Below are positions 1-8,397 of a DNA stretch of 64,000 nucleotides, in pieces. This DNA is from a virus: positions 1-64,000 of the IMG/VR virus record IMGVR_UViG_3300036761_003567. The stretch is one strand, 5' to 3'. A program made the position numbers and the translations under genes. The notes under the pieces are model-generated. The model worked only from the letters and a program-made list of their open reading frames with translations, had not been told where the DNA came from and made no database searches. Each line of letters opens with the position of its first letter. Positions within the stretch are counted from its first letter, which is position 1.

Positions 1-420
1 ATCGATTACTCGAGCCTTGATTCCCCACATACCCGCGAAGATGGGGAATTGGGCATTGTGATGGTTTTTATGGTCGCGCATGATATGGCAGATCTTGCCG
101 GACTTCATCCAGGCGTCCACAGCCGCCCTTTCCCTGACGTTAATCCGGCTATCGCTATCGCGGCAGACGACGAACTCGGCGTCCGGATCCGAAGCTGGCA
201 GGAATCTCCAGAACATGCCGCCCTTGATACTCTGGCTGTTCATGTCCACGACCGTGGCCCCGAGTTCGCTGAGCTTGACCACGAGATCCGGTGGCACGCT
301 GTGCACGAAGACTTTCAGCTTCCAGCCAGGATAGATCAGAGGCATGAGCTTGGCATTCTCTATGGCGCCGACCGTGTAAGTCGGATTGGCGCCATAGGTC
401 GACATAGAGACGATGTTCAT
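1..420 (-). CDS. glycosyltransferase-like protein, partial (runs off left edge)
   Basis: An open frame starts at 420 (ATG overlapping the TGA of the upstream gene) and runs without a stop to base 1, so only the N-terminal ~140 residues are visible. They begin MNIVSMSTYG and contain a nucleotide-sugar-transferase-like core with 'VCRDSDSR', a DxD-like acidic motif followed by 'INVRERAAVDAW'. This arrangement is typical of small GT-A-fold transferases found in phage and capsule loci. It is the third gene of a translationally coupled glycosyltransferase string (1151-2023, 417-1154, this one). The acceptor is unknown and the C-terminus lies outside the window. Confidence 0.6.
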   Translation of the reverse strand, partial: MNIVSMSTYGANPTYTVGAIENAKLMPLIYPGWKLKVFVHSVPPDLVVKLSELGATVVDMNSQSIKGGMFWRFLPASDPDAEFVVCRDSDSRINVRERAAVDAWMKSGKICHIMRDHKNHHNAQFPIFAGMWGIKARVID

Positions 421-1154
421 ATGATGTCCTTTGACCAGTATGGGTGCTGGCGCAGGATTGGCGGAAGCAGGTTCTTATCGAAGGGCTGCGGGTTCCAGAT
501 GCCGACGCATGTCGGATGGACGTCGGCAATGGTCTTATCCTTCTCCCATCTCAAGAACTTCTCTGGGAACCAGTTTCTGCGCAGTTCATTACTGTGGCCG
601 TGGCAGGACATCTTGTATTCTACGTGTTTCGCTTCCCTGGCATATCCCATGTGGTAGAAGATTCCGACTTCCCTTGGTACGACGAGGAAGCCCTTCTGAC
701 CAGGCATGTAGAATCGGTCGGGCGCCATGCCGTCGTCGCAGATCCAGTTGAAGCTCCGCCAGGGCGTCCTCAAGTTTAATTTAAAGGCATTCCTGGGCGT
801 CTTGAGAGCAAACTCCTTGACTGCAGCAAATTGTTCTGGGTACCAGACCTCATCGGCATCTATGACGCAGACTAGCTTCGACTGCGGATATTTCTCCCAG
901 ACGACGGATCTGTGCTTCCCTTCATCAGACCAGGCACCTTCTACCCATTCTATCTTATTCTTGGGATCACCAAACGTGTAAATGGAATTCCGGCAGGCTT
1001 CCCTGGAATCCGGATTGCTCAAACCGCTGCGAAATCCGTGGGATGGTACAGGTGCGTAGGCTACGAGCATGTGATCAATCTGATCATATATGCTTTTTAT
1101 GGCGTATCCGGCATAGTCACTGCCATAGTGCATGATCATGAAGCCGACAATCAT
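417..1154 (-). CDS. GT-A-fold glycosyltransferase (family 2-like)
   Basis: 245 residues. The N-terminus 'MIVGFMIMHYGSDYAGYAIKS' has the form of a GT2 start, and 'CVIDADEVWYPE' near residue 95 is a DxD-type metal and sugar-nucleotide site. Conserved Trp/Cys/His residues in the C-terminal half (HMGYAREAKH, WNPQPFDKN) match short glycosyltransferases of the 'family 2-like' type in phages. ATGA overlaps couple it to the glycosyltransferase genes on both sides. Substrate not inferable. Confidence 0.7.
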   Translation of the reverse strand: MIVGFMIMHYGSDYAGYAIKSIYDQIDHMLVAYAPVPSHGFRSGLSNPDSREACRNSIYTFGDPKNKIEWVEGAWSDEGKHRSVVWEKYPQSKLVCVIDADEVWYPEQFAAVKEFALKTPRNAFKLNLRTPWRSFNWICDDGMAPDRFYMPGQKGFLVVPREVGIFYHMGYAREAKHVEYKMSCHGHSNELRRNWFPEKFLRWEKDKTIADVHPTCVGIWNPQPFDKNLLPPILRQHPYWSKDII

Positions 1155-2023
1155 ATAGCCTCCAGCGCCATCTGTTTGACGTTGTTCTCGAACTTATATT
1201 TCTGCGTCCCCTTTTCCCACATCCGCCTGCCCATATCGGCCCATGGGCCATAATTGGATCTTACGGCTTCTTGTACAGTCTGGACCAGCATCTGAATAGA
1301 CGCGTCTGTGAAATCAACGTCTTCTTCGTAAGGGAATGGGTCAGCACACACTTCGCAGATGAGGGGTAATGCAAAAGCAGAGCAAACTGCGAATCTCAAA
1401 GGCTCGAATATAATATCGTTATCCTGGTGGACACAGTACATGAACTTCGTCGCCGAGAGGATCTTCTTCCTCTCCTCACCCCATGCGTTGGGAGATATCT
1501 TCAGACCCTTCATGCCGTTCAGGACCGGGACCCTCCGGCCGGCAACATAAGACATGTGCGTAATGTCGAACGTCTTCGTCGTGGGCGGAGTTCCGAGCCT
1601 CTCGTCACTGCCGACAGGAGCGAAAAGCGAGGGAATGTCGTTCTTGACCTTGTCGTAGATGGATCTGTCTGCGAACCAGAACTTGTCGAAGAGGTTAATG
1701 AGATCCAGCTTCCGTAGAACGCTCTTGAATTCTTCAATCGACCCATCTCCCGTCACTACGCCGCCGCCTTTCATGTCCAGGGGTGGCAAGATGCGTTCCA
1801 GGAATAACCAGACGATCTTGCAGGTCCTGGAAGCCTTCGGCCTCGCTTTCAGGGCCGAAATGACGCTCTCATTGACAGGACTGACGACATAGATACAATC
1901 CCTCTTGGGATCTATCTGGTTCTCGTTGCAGATCTCGAACCCGGACAGCTGCGTAAGGGATCTATAGTCCGCGTAGGACCCATACTCCTTGGCGGTGTGG
2001 ATGAAGACTACTTCCTTGGCCAT
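1151..2023 (-). CDS. glycosyltransferase, GT-B-like (CgeB/GT4-like C-terminal domain)
   Basis: 290 residues. The C-terminal half contains 'ERKKILSATKFMYCVHQD' followed by 'EPLRFAVCSAFALPLICEVC' and 'DPFPYEEDVDF'. This is the usual pattern of a GT-B fold in which an acidic residue before a helix contacts the nucleotide sugar and a remodelled 'a.a.G.P.i' segment follows. It is the first gene of a three-gene coupled glycosyltransferase set, directly downstream of the tail sheath gene and separated from it by a strong hairpin. Function beyond glycosyl transfer is inference. Confidence 0.55.
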   Translation of the reverse strand: MAKEVVFIHTAKEYGSYADYRSLTQLSGFEICNENQIDPKRDCIYVVSPVNESVISALKARPKASRTCKIVWLFLERILPPLDMKGGGVVTGDGSIEEFKSVLRKLDLINLFDKFWFADRSIYDKVKNDIPSLFAPVGSDERLGTPPTTKTFDITHMSYVAGRRVPVLNGMKGLKISPNAWGEERKKILSATKFMYCVHQDNDIIFEPLRFAVCSAFALPLICEVCADPFPYEEDVDFTDASIQMLVQTVQEAVRSNYGPWADMGRRMWEKGTQKYKFENNVKQMALEAI

Positions 2024-2049
2024 CTCTTATCTACTTCTGCCTGAATACA

Positions 2050-2078
2050 ACGATGGGGGCCTTGTGGGCCCCCATCGT
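2050..2078 (-). terminator. 12-bp perfect hairpin after tail sheath gene
   Basis: Perfect inverted repeat ACGATGGGGGCC / GGCCCCCATCGT with a 5-nt loop, 22 bases beyond the sheath stop codon on the minus strand. The following bases on that strand (ttgtattc) are only modestly T-rich. It fits a transcription terminator or mRNA 3'-end stabiliser separating the very abundant sheath message from the glycosyltransferases. Confidence 0.6.
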
Positions 2079-2099
2079 GTTCGGCGCGTAGGTCAGGGG

Positions 2100-5021
2100 T
2101 TACTGTGGAACAACCACTCCGCCGGCGATCAGAACTTCCTGCGCGGTGAAGCTCTGGTCCGTCCTCATGACCACGAGGTTGAGGACGACGAATTCTGCCG
2201 CGCGCGTCGGCTTGATGAATATCGAAACCCAGAGCTCGTTGCGGTCGATCCTCTCCGGCGTGTTGTTGGTGTCGTCGCAGACGACCTTGAAGCCGTACAG
2301 GCCGCGCCGGGCCTGGACGTCCGCCAGGAGCGGCTGGGAGACGTCGACCACCTGCGCCCGGGTGAACCTGTCGTTCGGCTCGAACACGAAGTTCCGGAGC
2401 GTCCTGACCAGGATCTTCTTGAGGTAGATCAGCAGCATCCGGACGTTGACCCGATCCAGCGCGCTCGCCTTGCGCTGCAGCGTCCTCTGGCCCCAGACCG
2501 TGATCCCATCCTGCGTGAAGTTCACGATCGGGTTGACCGCGTTCCCGCTCCCGTAGAGCAGGTTCCGCTCACCGAGAGTCGTGTTGTACTCGACGTCGAG
2601 CGGGGTCAGCAGGTGGCCGCGGTTGAGGCCCGCCGGAGCGAACCACACTTCCGCGACGTTGGCCGTCTTGGCGTAGACGCCTGCCACGTGGCCCGAGGGC
2701 GGAACCCAGATGTTCTGGCCGGAGAACTGGTCGAAGATCTTCAGCCAGCTGTAGTAGAGGGCGCCGTACGAGGAGTTGATCGCGGTCGAGAGGTCGCTCG
2801 AGAGCATCCCGTTGTGCCACTCGACGACCTGCTGTGGGCGGAGGCCGTAGGGCGGATCGACGATGTAGATCATGTCGCCGCGGGACTCGCACAGCTGGAG
2901 TCCCTGGCCGATGACCGCGCCAGAGCTGATGCCCGGGATCAGCAGGATGTTGGTATCGTACTCGTCCGAGTTCTGGAAGGCGAACAGCCCACTGGAAAGG
3001 GCCGGGTTCCCGATGATGACCCGGTCCAGCTCCGAGCTGAAGGCCGAATCGGTCGGAATTCCGTTTGCCGTACCGTTGGCGCCGCTGGCACGCTCCCACT
3101 GGAAGGTGCGGCGGATAAGAGTGCCGGGGTTCCTGACCTCGAAGGCGATGCCGCCGCTGCCGGTCACGGTGACCGCCGGATCACTCCCGAGGAAGGCCGG
3201 CCGATCCTCGTAATTGTAGAACGAGCTCCCGTTCACGCCACCGATGGCGGAATTCTCGTTCACGACATTGCCGATCCAGCGCTCGTTACTCTCGTCGAAG
3301 CTGATGTTGTCGATGCTGTCCTGCGCGACTCCGGAGCCGTCGACGAGCGTCAGGACGTATTTGCCGACGTCCCCTGCCGACGCGCGGTTGGTATCGATCT
3401 GGAGAGTCAGGTAGGTCCCGTCGATCCAGGTGCCAGGCGACTTTGCCACGACCCAGCCGACGATGTTCTGGAAGTACTCGGTGTCGGTCAGGCACTGCGC
3501 GCTGCCGGGCGCCGTCTCGCAGGAAAGCGGCACAGACGGCGTGATGTTGCCGGGGTCCGGTAGTGACACGCGCGGGTCGCTGAACCCGCGGAAATTGCGG
3601 TAATACGGGTAAGGGATGCCAACCTCCTCGGCGAACCTGAGCGTCTCGATGTTGCTCGCCGAGGCCAGGAGCTGGAGGAGATCATACTGCGTATCGTCGG
3701 CGGTGATGATCGCCACCCTGACATCCCCGTCGGCCACGGTGATGGGGAAGCTCTCGTAATAGCGCATCCCGAGATAGAGCCCGGATGCGTGAATCGCAGC
3801 CGCGATCATCGCAGCCGTGACGTTGGGCCCCACAGGAAGCGAGATGCTGAAGTTATGGACGTTCGTGCCGCTGGTAACGGAGAGCTTGATCCTGTCATCC
3901 GCCGTGGTGATGACGAAGGGGCTGGGCTCGGTGCCCACCAGGCTGCTCCGGGGGATGTCATATGCCCAGAGCGAGGTCCCCACTTCGAGAGCGAACCCCT
4001 CAGTGTCGATGATCTGAATGCGGTGTCCGGCCGTCTCGGTCACGATCTGGGGAATCCCACCGGACTCAATAGCGCGGTACCGCACCGCGCTTGGCGTAGG
4101 AGCTCCAGCGGCCAGATTGAATGCGGTCACGAAGTCCGCGTTCGTGGTGTAGGAAGCGACCGGCATCGTGTAGGGACCGCCGGAGCCACCACCACTGATT
4201 CCCTCGACGGCGACGTCGAACACCCTGTTGTTGGGTGCGACGCTGAAGGTGAAGATGTCCCCGGCCTCGATCGGGCATCCGCCGACCACCAGGACGGCCC
4301 CGGTCAAGCCGGTGGCGTCGGCACCGGAACCGATGGCAAAGGCAGCCGAAGCGCCGACTGGCGCCCCAGTGTCGGTCAGCGTGCCGGTCTGAATAACTGC
4401 ACCGTCGCTGTTCCGGATGATCTGGTAGGTGGCATCCTGGACGCTCGGCGCGCCATAGGAGCCGCCAGGCCCTTCCGTGATCAGGATGATGAAGCTGTCG
4501 TCGACCGCGCCGGTGTAAGTCCCGGTGACGACCAGCGTCGCATTCACCACGCCACAGGAACCCGACGGATCCACGTCCGTGAATTCGGGGGCGGAAACAG
4601 ACGCATCGTGGAATTCGTAAGGAGCGTCCACGGTGCATTCCCGCAGACGAAGGCGACCCAGGTCGATGCCCTGGAAGAGCGGAATGCGGCCGTACCCCTC
4701 GACATTCGCACCGCTCGTGTCGATGCAGATGTCCGAAAGCTCCGTCGGCTGCCCCTGCTCGCATTCGACGCCCACGCGCAGCGTGAACATCTGGTTCCCC
4801 TGCTCGAAATACCCCAGGGCCGCGAAGCCCATGTAGGAATCGAGAATCGGGGTTCCGAAGGTGTTCACCCACTGCTCGGACGTCGACGTGAAGATAGGCC
4901 TGCCCAGCTTCCCTTTCTGGGCCGTGCCGATCATCGCCGGCATCGTAGGACCTGCGGCAGCCGGAAGCAGACTGATGTCGATCTCGCGCGGGAAGACGCC
5001 GGGGGAGAGGAATACGGGCAT
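2100..5021 (-). CDS. contractile tail sheath protein
   Basis: 973 residues. The N-terminus 'MPVFLSPGVFPREID' is the characteristic sheath start (SPGV.E.D), and the C-terminal ~150 residues ('RMLLIYLKKILVRTLRNFVF', 'FEPNDRFTRAQV', 'GLYGFKVVCDDTNN') match the conserved sheath domain of T4 gp18-type proteins. It is much longer than T4 gp18 (about 660 residues); the extra length lies in the middle (about residues 130-500), where Gly/Thr/Ser-rich beta-type sequence suggests surface-exposed inserted domains. The start is supported by AAGGAG about 8 bases upstream. Preceded by a hairpin (5036-5070) and followed by a terminator hairpin, as expected for a highly expressed late gene. Confidence 0.95.
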   Translation of the reverse strand: MPVFLSPGVFPREIDISLLPAAAGPTMPAMIGTAQKGKLGRPIFTSTSEQWVNTFGTPILDSYMGFAALGYFEQGNQMFTLRVGVECEQGQPTELSDICIDTSGANVEGYGRIPLFQGIDLGRLRLRECTVDAPYEFHDASVSAPEFTDVDPSGSCGVVNATLVVTGTYTGAVDDSFIILITEGPGGSYGAPSVQDATYQIIRNSDGAVIQTGTLTDTGAPVGASAAFAIGSGADATGLTGAVLVVGGCPIEAGDIFTFSVAPNNRVFDVAVEGISGGGSGGPYTMPVASYTTNADFVTAFNLAAGAPTPSAVRYRAIESGGIPQIVTETAGHRIQIIDTEGFALEVGTSLWAYDIPRSSLVGTEPSPFVITTADDRIKLSVTSGTNVHNFSISLPVGPNVTAAMIAAAIHASGLYLGMRYYESFPITVADGDVRVAIITADDTQYDLLQLLASASNIETLRFAEEVGIPYPYYRNFRGFSDPRVSLPDPGNITPSVPLSCETAPGSAQCLTDTEYFQNIVGWVVAKSPGTWIDGTYLTLQIDTNRASAGDVGKYVLTLVDGSGVAQDSIDNISFDESNERWIGNVVNENSAIGGVNGSSFYNYEDRPAFLGSDPAVTVTGSGGIAFEVRNPGTLIRRTFQWERASGANGTANGIPTDSAFSSELDRVIIGNPALSSGLFAFQNSDEYDTNILLIPGISSGAVIGQGLQLCESRGDMIYIVDPPYGLRPQQVVEWHNGMLSSDLSTAINSSYGALYYSWLKIFDQFSGQNIWVPPSGHVAGVYAKTANVAEVWFAPAGLNRGHLLTPLDVEYNTTLGERNLLYGSGNAVNPIVNFTQDGITVWGQRTLQRKASALDRVNVRMLLIYLKKILVRTLRNFVFEPNDRFTRAQVVDVSQPLLADVQARRGLYGFKVVCDDTNNTPERIDRNELWVSIFIKPTRAAEFVVLNLVVMRTDQSFTAQEVLIAGGVVVPQ

Positions 5022-5035
5022 TTGCGCGCTCCTTA

Positions 5036-5070
5036 TTAGCCTTCTGATTATATTTGATCAGAGCGGCTAA
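5036..5070. promoter_or_regulatory. inverted repeat just upstream of the sheath Shine-Dalgarno
   Basis: TTAGCC...TCTGAT / ATCAGA...GGCTAA form an interrupted hairpin occupying the gap between the 90-residue gene and the sheath gene. The sheath ribosome-binding site (AAGGAG) abuts its base. It may be a terminator, an RNA processing site or a 5' stabiliser of the sheath mRNA. Confidence 0.4.
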
Positions 5071-5084
5071 TGGAGCTAATTCCC

Positions 5085-5357
5085 CTACGTCGTAGCAGTC
5101 CCGATGATTTTGATGTGTCCGCGCATCTGGAGGTTCTTGATCTGATCCAGGTCCAGGAAATTCTTCGGAATCTTTGCGGTGTGCTTCCCGCGGATGGAAA
5201 TGGTCTGCTCGGAAATAAAGAAGTCGCTCCCCGGCGGCCTCTGGCGGATGGAGACGACCTGGCTCCTGGGATTATAGAGCGTCACCAGGGGTCCTGCGGA
5301 AACGGCCTCCTTCTGCTGCTTCACTTCGCGCTGGCTAAGCGGCCTTGTCTTGCTCAT
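5085..5357 (-). CDS. hypothetical virion-region protein
   Basis: 90 residues, basic N-terminus (MSKTRPLSQREVKQQKEAV) followed by a beta-rich segment with 'NPRSQVVSIRQRPPGSDFF' and 'SIRGKHTAKIP'. No family recognised. Position between the tail-completion-like gene and the sheath gene suggests a small structural or tail-assembly protein. A Shine-Dalgarno (GGAGG) precedes the start. Confidence 0.6.
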   Translation of the reverse strand: MSKTRPLSQREVKQQKEAVSAGPLVTLYNPRSQVVSIRQRPPGSDFFISEQTISIRGKHTAKIPKNFLDLDQIKNLQMRGHIKIIGTATT

Positions 5358-5366
5358 GGCTCCCTC

Positions 5367-6179
5367 CTAAGTCCCAAAGAGAGATACGTGACCCAGTCGT
5401 GCCTGTATGACCTCGCCCGTCTCGTCCTGTATCGTATGTACTTTCCCGAGGATCGCAGGCACCAACTTTTCTGGAAGCGGGAGCCAGGCTTCCGCGGTCA
5501 TGCTTATGTCATACCTCACCTTCGCAATCCTGTCGCGGCCTGCCTCTATTTCGCTGCTGTCCGTATATCCTCCTAACTTCATGATCAGGTTGCCTTGCAA
5601 GAAGGCATCGGCAATATGGATTTCGGCCAGGGGGTCAAACCGAGTCAGGATTTGATAGAGGATGTACTCCGCATCCTGCTTATGCTCTGTCCAATAAGAG
5701 AGCTGATATTCCACCAGGAATTGCCTAGGTCTGTAAGTGAGCGAGAGCCTGGAACCCGGCTTGTCCGCGAATCGCTTCCGGATTCTCCAATAAGGCGGAC
5801 TAAACTTTTCCGCATGGAAGGTCGCGCTTCCCCTGTGGACCGACATGACCGGCAACCCGATGCGACCCTCTTTCAGGTCCTGCTGCCAGACAAGAATGGA
5901 CCTATCACCGCGGGGTATCCGAACGGTCATCTTCTTCACGCCATCTTTCGTCGGAACCGTAATATCAGAAAGCCATTCCTTGATGGCGGCGTCTGTTGTC
6001 TGGAAGCCGATCGGAAGAATGTTCCTGACGTCTTCGACGCCGACGTTGATCTTGTCATAGGCGATAGTCGACCTGCCGGTCAAATCTGGCAGGCGGATCA
6101 AAGGAGAATACTGCGGAGCGTGCTCGGGTGCCCCGGGCGGCTGGTTGGTCCGTGCTCTGAAGTCAAAGTCGTAAAGCAT
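5367..6179 (-). CDS. tail sheath stabilizer / tail completion protein, gp15-like
   Basis: 270 residues. The order of conserved features resembles T4 gp15-type tail completion proteins: 'VPTKDGVKKMTVRIP', a conserved 'GLPVMSVHRGS' after a short spacer, 'YRPRQFLVEYQLSYWTEH', then 'ILYQILTRFDPLAEIHI', meaning a beta-domain that folds on a 'Y.P.P..i.f.l' strand followed by '..ile.il..F.P'. The gene order neck, neck, this gene, sheath parallels T4 13-14-15-18. Overlaps the preceding gene by the start/stop junction at 6177-6181. Identification is by pattern, not by alignment. Confidence 0.6.
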   Translation of the reverse strand: MLYDFDFRARTNQPPGAPEHAPQYSPLIRLPDLTGRSTIAYDKINVGVEDVRNILPIGFQTTDAAIKEWLSDITVPTKDGVKKMTVRIPRGDRSILVWQQDLKEGRIGLPVMSVHRGSATFHAEKFSPPYWRIRKRFADKPGSRLSLTYRPRQFLVEYQLSYWTEHKQDAEYILYQILTRFDPLAEIHIADAFLQGNLIMKLGGYTDSSEIEAGRDRIAKVRYDISMTAEAWLPLPEKLVPAILGKVHTIQDETGEVIQARLGHVSLFGT

Positions 6180-6517
6180 TAGCTTATTCCCTGACCCTTC
6201 AGGATCTTCTTAAGCTCTTCCTTGCTCTGGAGCCTGTTCAGCACCGTCGCGAAGGGCCTCGTGCCCATCACCTCTTCCGTCTTGGCCATCATCGCGACTT
6301 CCGGGTTCGTGGCGGGGACGAAGATGGTCGCCCTGACGGCTTCCTTCTCCGGCCTCGATACGATGAATTCGGGATTTACCTTGTTGAACGAAATCTCCTT
6401 GATATCCTCAACGACTCCTATGGCGGCGGCCCGAGCAATCCCGTCCGCGCGATCGTTCACGTCGCGCCTCAGGTTGGCTTCCAATTCAGCCAGCGACTTG
6501 ACCGGGATCTTTCTCAT
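6179..6517 (-). CDS. hypothetical head-tail region protein
   Basis: 112 residues from ATG at 6517, which overlaps the upstream stop as ATGA; the open frame extends further but that extension overlaps the neighbour. Sequence: 'MRKIPVKSLAELEANLRRDV', an amphipathic helix, then 'EFIVSRPEKEAVRATIFVPA'. It has the size and helix-strand layout of small connector or minor structural proteins, but no family is recognised. Confidence 0.6.
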   Translation of the reverse strand: MRKIPVKSLAELEANLRRDVNDRADGIARAAAIGVVEDIKEISFNKVNPEFIVSRPEKEAVRATIFVPATNPEVAMMAKTEEVMGTRPFATVLNRLQSKEELKKILKGQGIS

Positions 6518-7086
6518 TTGTGATCGATGTCCAGGGTCTTGTCGTCGGTGATGTTCTGGACGAGCGCCGAGAAATAGAGCCACCTGTACATGAAATTGCC
6601 CTGATCAGTGGCGTCGATGACCCGGAACCTGCGAGCAGCACCAGGCCCTGTCGAATTGTGGGGGATCTCCACCATGTCCCCCGCCCGGATCATCCTCTTC
6701 TCTCCGAACTGCTGCAGGATCTCTGACCTCGCAAACACGACCGTAGTCGTATTGGGCGCGTCGACGCCCCACTTCGTCAATTCGATCTGAACGGGTTCCG
6801 GCTTGAAGAAGGCCTTGAGCAGGATACCGTTCTTGTACGAAGGGTTCGGGTCCTCGTCATACACCTGATTGTAATCGGCGTTGTCCGTCCTTACAAAGAG
6901 CCTAATCCAGGCGCCAGAGATGTGGATGAGCTCTAAAGCCATCCTCTCCGCGTACCCCATGTCGGGCTTCAGAGGATTATAAATGGAGATCGGCGAGAAC
7001 ACCTTCTCAACGTCGCTCCTGTGGTCAGGAACGTCATCGATGCTTATGAGCCGCTCTGCTATTCCAAAATTGAAGTCGTGCAGCAT
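6514..7086 (-). CDS. neck protein-like (gp14-like) structural protein
   Basis: 190 residues. Contains a motif order common to neck proteins of myophages: an initial segment with 'RLFVRTDNADYNQVYDEDPN', a central 'TVVFARSEILQQFGEKRMI', 'AGDMVEIPHNS' (GD + hydrophobic), then a strand with 'RFRVIDATDQG' and an aromatic 'YRWLYFSALVQ'. It lies between the gp13-like and gp15-like genes, as gp14 does in T4. Assignment is by context plus pattern. Confidence 0.5.
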   Translation of the reverse strand: MLHDFNFGIAERLISIDDVPDHRSDVEKVFSPISIYNPLKPDMGYAERMALELIHISGAWIRLFVRTDNADYNQVYDEDPNPSYKNGILLKAFFKPEPVQIELTKWGVDAPNTTTVVFARSEILQQFGEKRMIRAGDMVEIPHNSTGPGAARRFRVIDATDQGNFMYRWLYFSALVQNITDDKTLDIDHK

Positions 7087-7087
7087 C

Positions 7088-8005
7088 TTACCTGGGCTCC
7101 GGTTCAGTAAGCGGCCTCATAGGACCGATCGCTTCCGGTTCTGCCTTGCCTTCCATGCCGGACACGTATTGCTCCACGTCCTGGAACGTGAGCCCGCTGA
7201 TCTCCTCGAGCGCGCGCTTCGCCTCCTCCAGGTTAACGGCTGAGATATCGAACGGACGCGAATAGCCGGGCAACTTCTCCAGCCACGTTTGGACGGCCAG
7301 CAGCATGATGTGAGGAATCGTCCTGTTCTGTTCAGCCAGCCGATTTACGACTCCCATGAAGTCAAAAACTGCCTTTTCCTTCGACTTCTGGTGTTCTGCT
7401 TCCTTTTCCTTCTGGATAGCCTCGATTTCCTTGGTATGCTCTTGTTCCCAAGGCTCATCCACCTTCGTGACGACCTGCCAGTAGCCGATCTCCGGAGAGC
7501 CTTCGATCCAGAACCATTTATCCTTGGGAGCCTTCTGGATGATCGCGTCGAACTTCTGTTCGTCCGTGACGCCCGGAACCTCCTTCGCGTGGGTCAGGAG
7601 CCTGTCGATCTCGATGTCCTGCTGGTCCTTGATGTCCGTCTCTTCGGGCCTCTCGAAGCCCGGAGTCTGCCTCGGCTGCTGTGGGTTGAGGCCGTATTCT
7701 TCCAGAGTGCTTCTCAACCAGGCTATGAAAAGCCGGTCCGGCCGCTTGTCTGATTTCTTCAGAACGTCCGAGAGACGCTTCCCTTCCGGGTCGAGCATGT
7801 GCCACTCGCCCTCTCTTCCTTTCCTGCCTTTCTCCTTCTCCCGGAAGCCGACCGTCCCTGTCGTCGTAGCCTTGAAATAAATATCCAGCCGGATGATAAG
7901 CTTCTCGGGCGTGAAGCCGGGCACGAGACGGATGTCGATAATGCCCTGGTTTATCACGACCTCAGTCAGCAACCGCTGGAAGGCTTCCACAAGCGGATGG
8001 GTCAT
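7088..8005 (-). CDS. hypothetical structural-region protein
   Basis: 305 residues from ATG at 8005 (ATGA overlap with the upstream stop); an upstream in-frame ATG would overlap the neighbour by 45 bases. N-terminal beta-domain ('IIDIRLVPGFTPEKLIIRLD'), a charged middle with 'EKEKGRKGREGE', and a long Lys/Glu-rich helix around residues 180-220. The C-terminus is proline/glutamate-rich. No family recognised; the location suggests a virion or assembly protein. Confidence 0.65.
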   Translation of the reverse strand: MTHPLVEAFQRLLTEVVINQGIIDIRLVPGFTPEKLIIRLDIYFKATTTGTVGFREKEKGRKGREGEWHMLDPEGKRLSDVLKKSDKRPDRLFIAWLRSTLEEYGLNPQQPRQTPGFERPEETDIKDQQDIEIDRLLTHAKEVPGVTDEQKFDAIIQKAPKDKWFWIEGSPEIGYWQVVTKVDEPWEQEHTKEIEAIQKEKEAEHQKSKEKAVFDFMGVVNRLAEQNRTIPHIMLLAVQTWLEKLPGYSRPFDISAVNLEEAKRALEEISGLTFQDVEQYVSGMEGKAEPEAIGPMRPLTEPEPR

Positions 8006-8397
8006 TTGCAAGTTTCTCCACAACTCATGTATCCACCAAAACCACAAGCTTCCTGAGTCTGCGGTTCAGAAACTGGCTCATCCGCAAAGGCAGCCTCTCG
8101 CAGGATCTTGTACCAGTCCGGGCCCGGGAAACAGCAAGTACCCACCTGCGGCGGCGGGCCACTCGGAAGGACGAAATACTTCCGGGTCATCGTGTCGCCC
8201 GTGTTCAGCATGATGACGACCTGTGCCTCCGGAATCACTTCCAGGGCCTTCGCCAGCCGGATGAACGTCTTTGGGCAGAACATGTTTATGTCCAGGGTAG
8301 GCGTCGTCATGGAGCTCGAAGGCTCGCACCCCGGGAGCATGATCACGTTCCCGGGCAACACTTCCAGCTTGTTGGCAATGTTGAAGTCCGGGTTCAT
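8002..8397 (-). CDS. hypothetical protein with Cys-rich tail
   Basis: 131 residues. Two central regions resemble beta-strand pairs ('AQVVIMLNTGDTMTRKYFVL'), and the last 60 residues hold six cysteines (GTCCFPGPDW, QEACGFGGYMSCGETCK), suggesting disulfide or metal stabilisation. Coupled by ATGA overlaps to genes on both sides of the head-tail cluster. Confidence 0.6.
   Translation of the reverse strand: MNPDFNIANKLEVLPGNVIMLPGCEPSSSMTTPTLDINMFCPKTFIRLAKALEVIPEAQVVIMLNTGDTMTRKYFVLPSGPPPQVGTCCFPGPDWYKILREAAFADEPVSEPQTQEACGFGGYMSCGETCK

Noticed and set aside
1989-3563. 524-codon plus-strand open frame over the tail sheath gene
   Set aside because: Antisense shadow created by the strong codon bias of the sheath gene; no Shine-Dalgarno, Arg/Asp/Val-rich composition.
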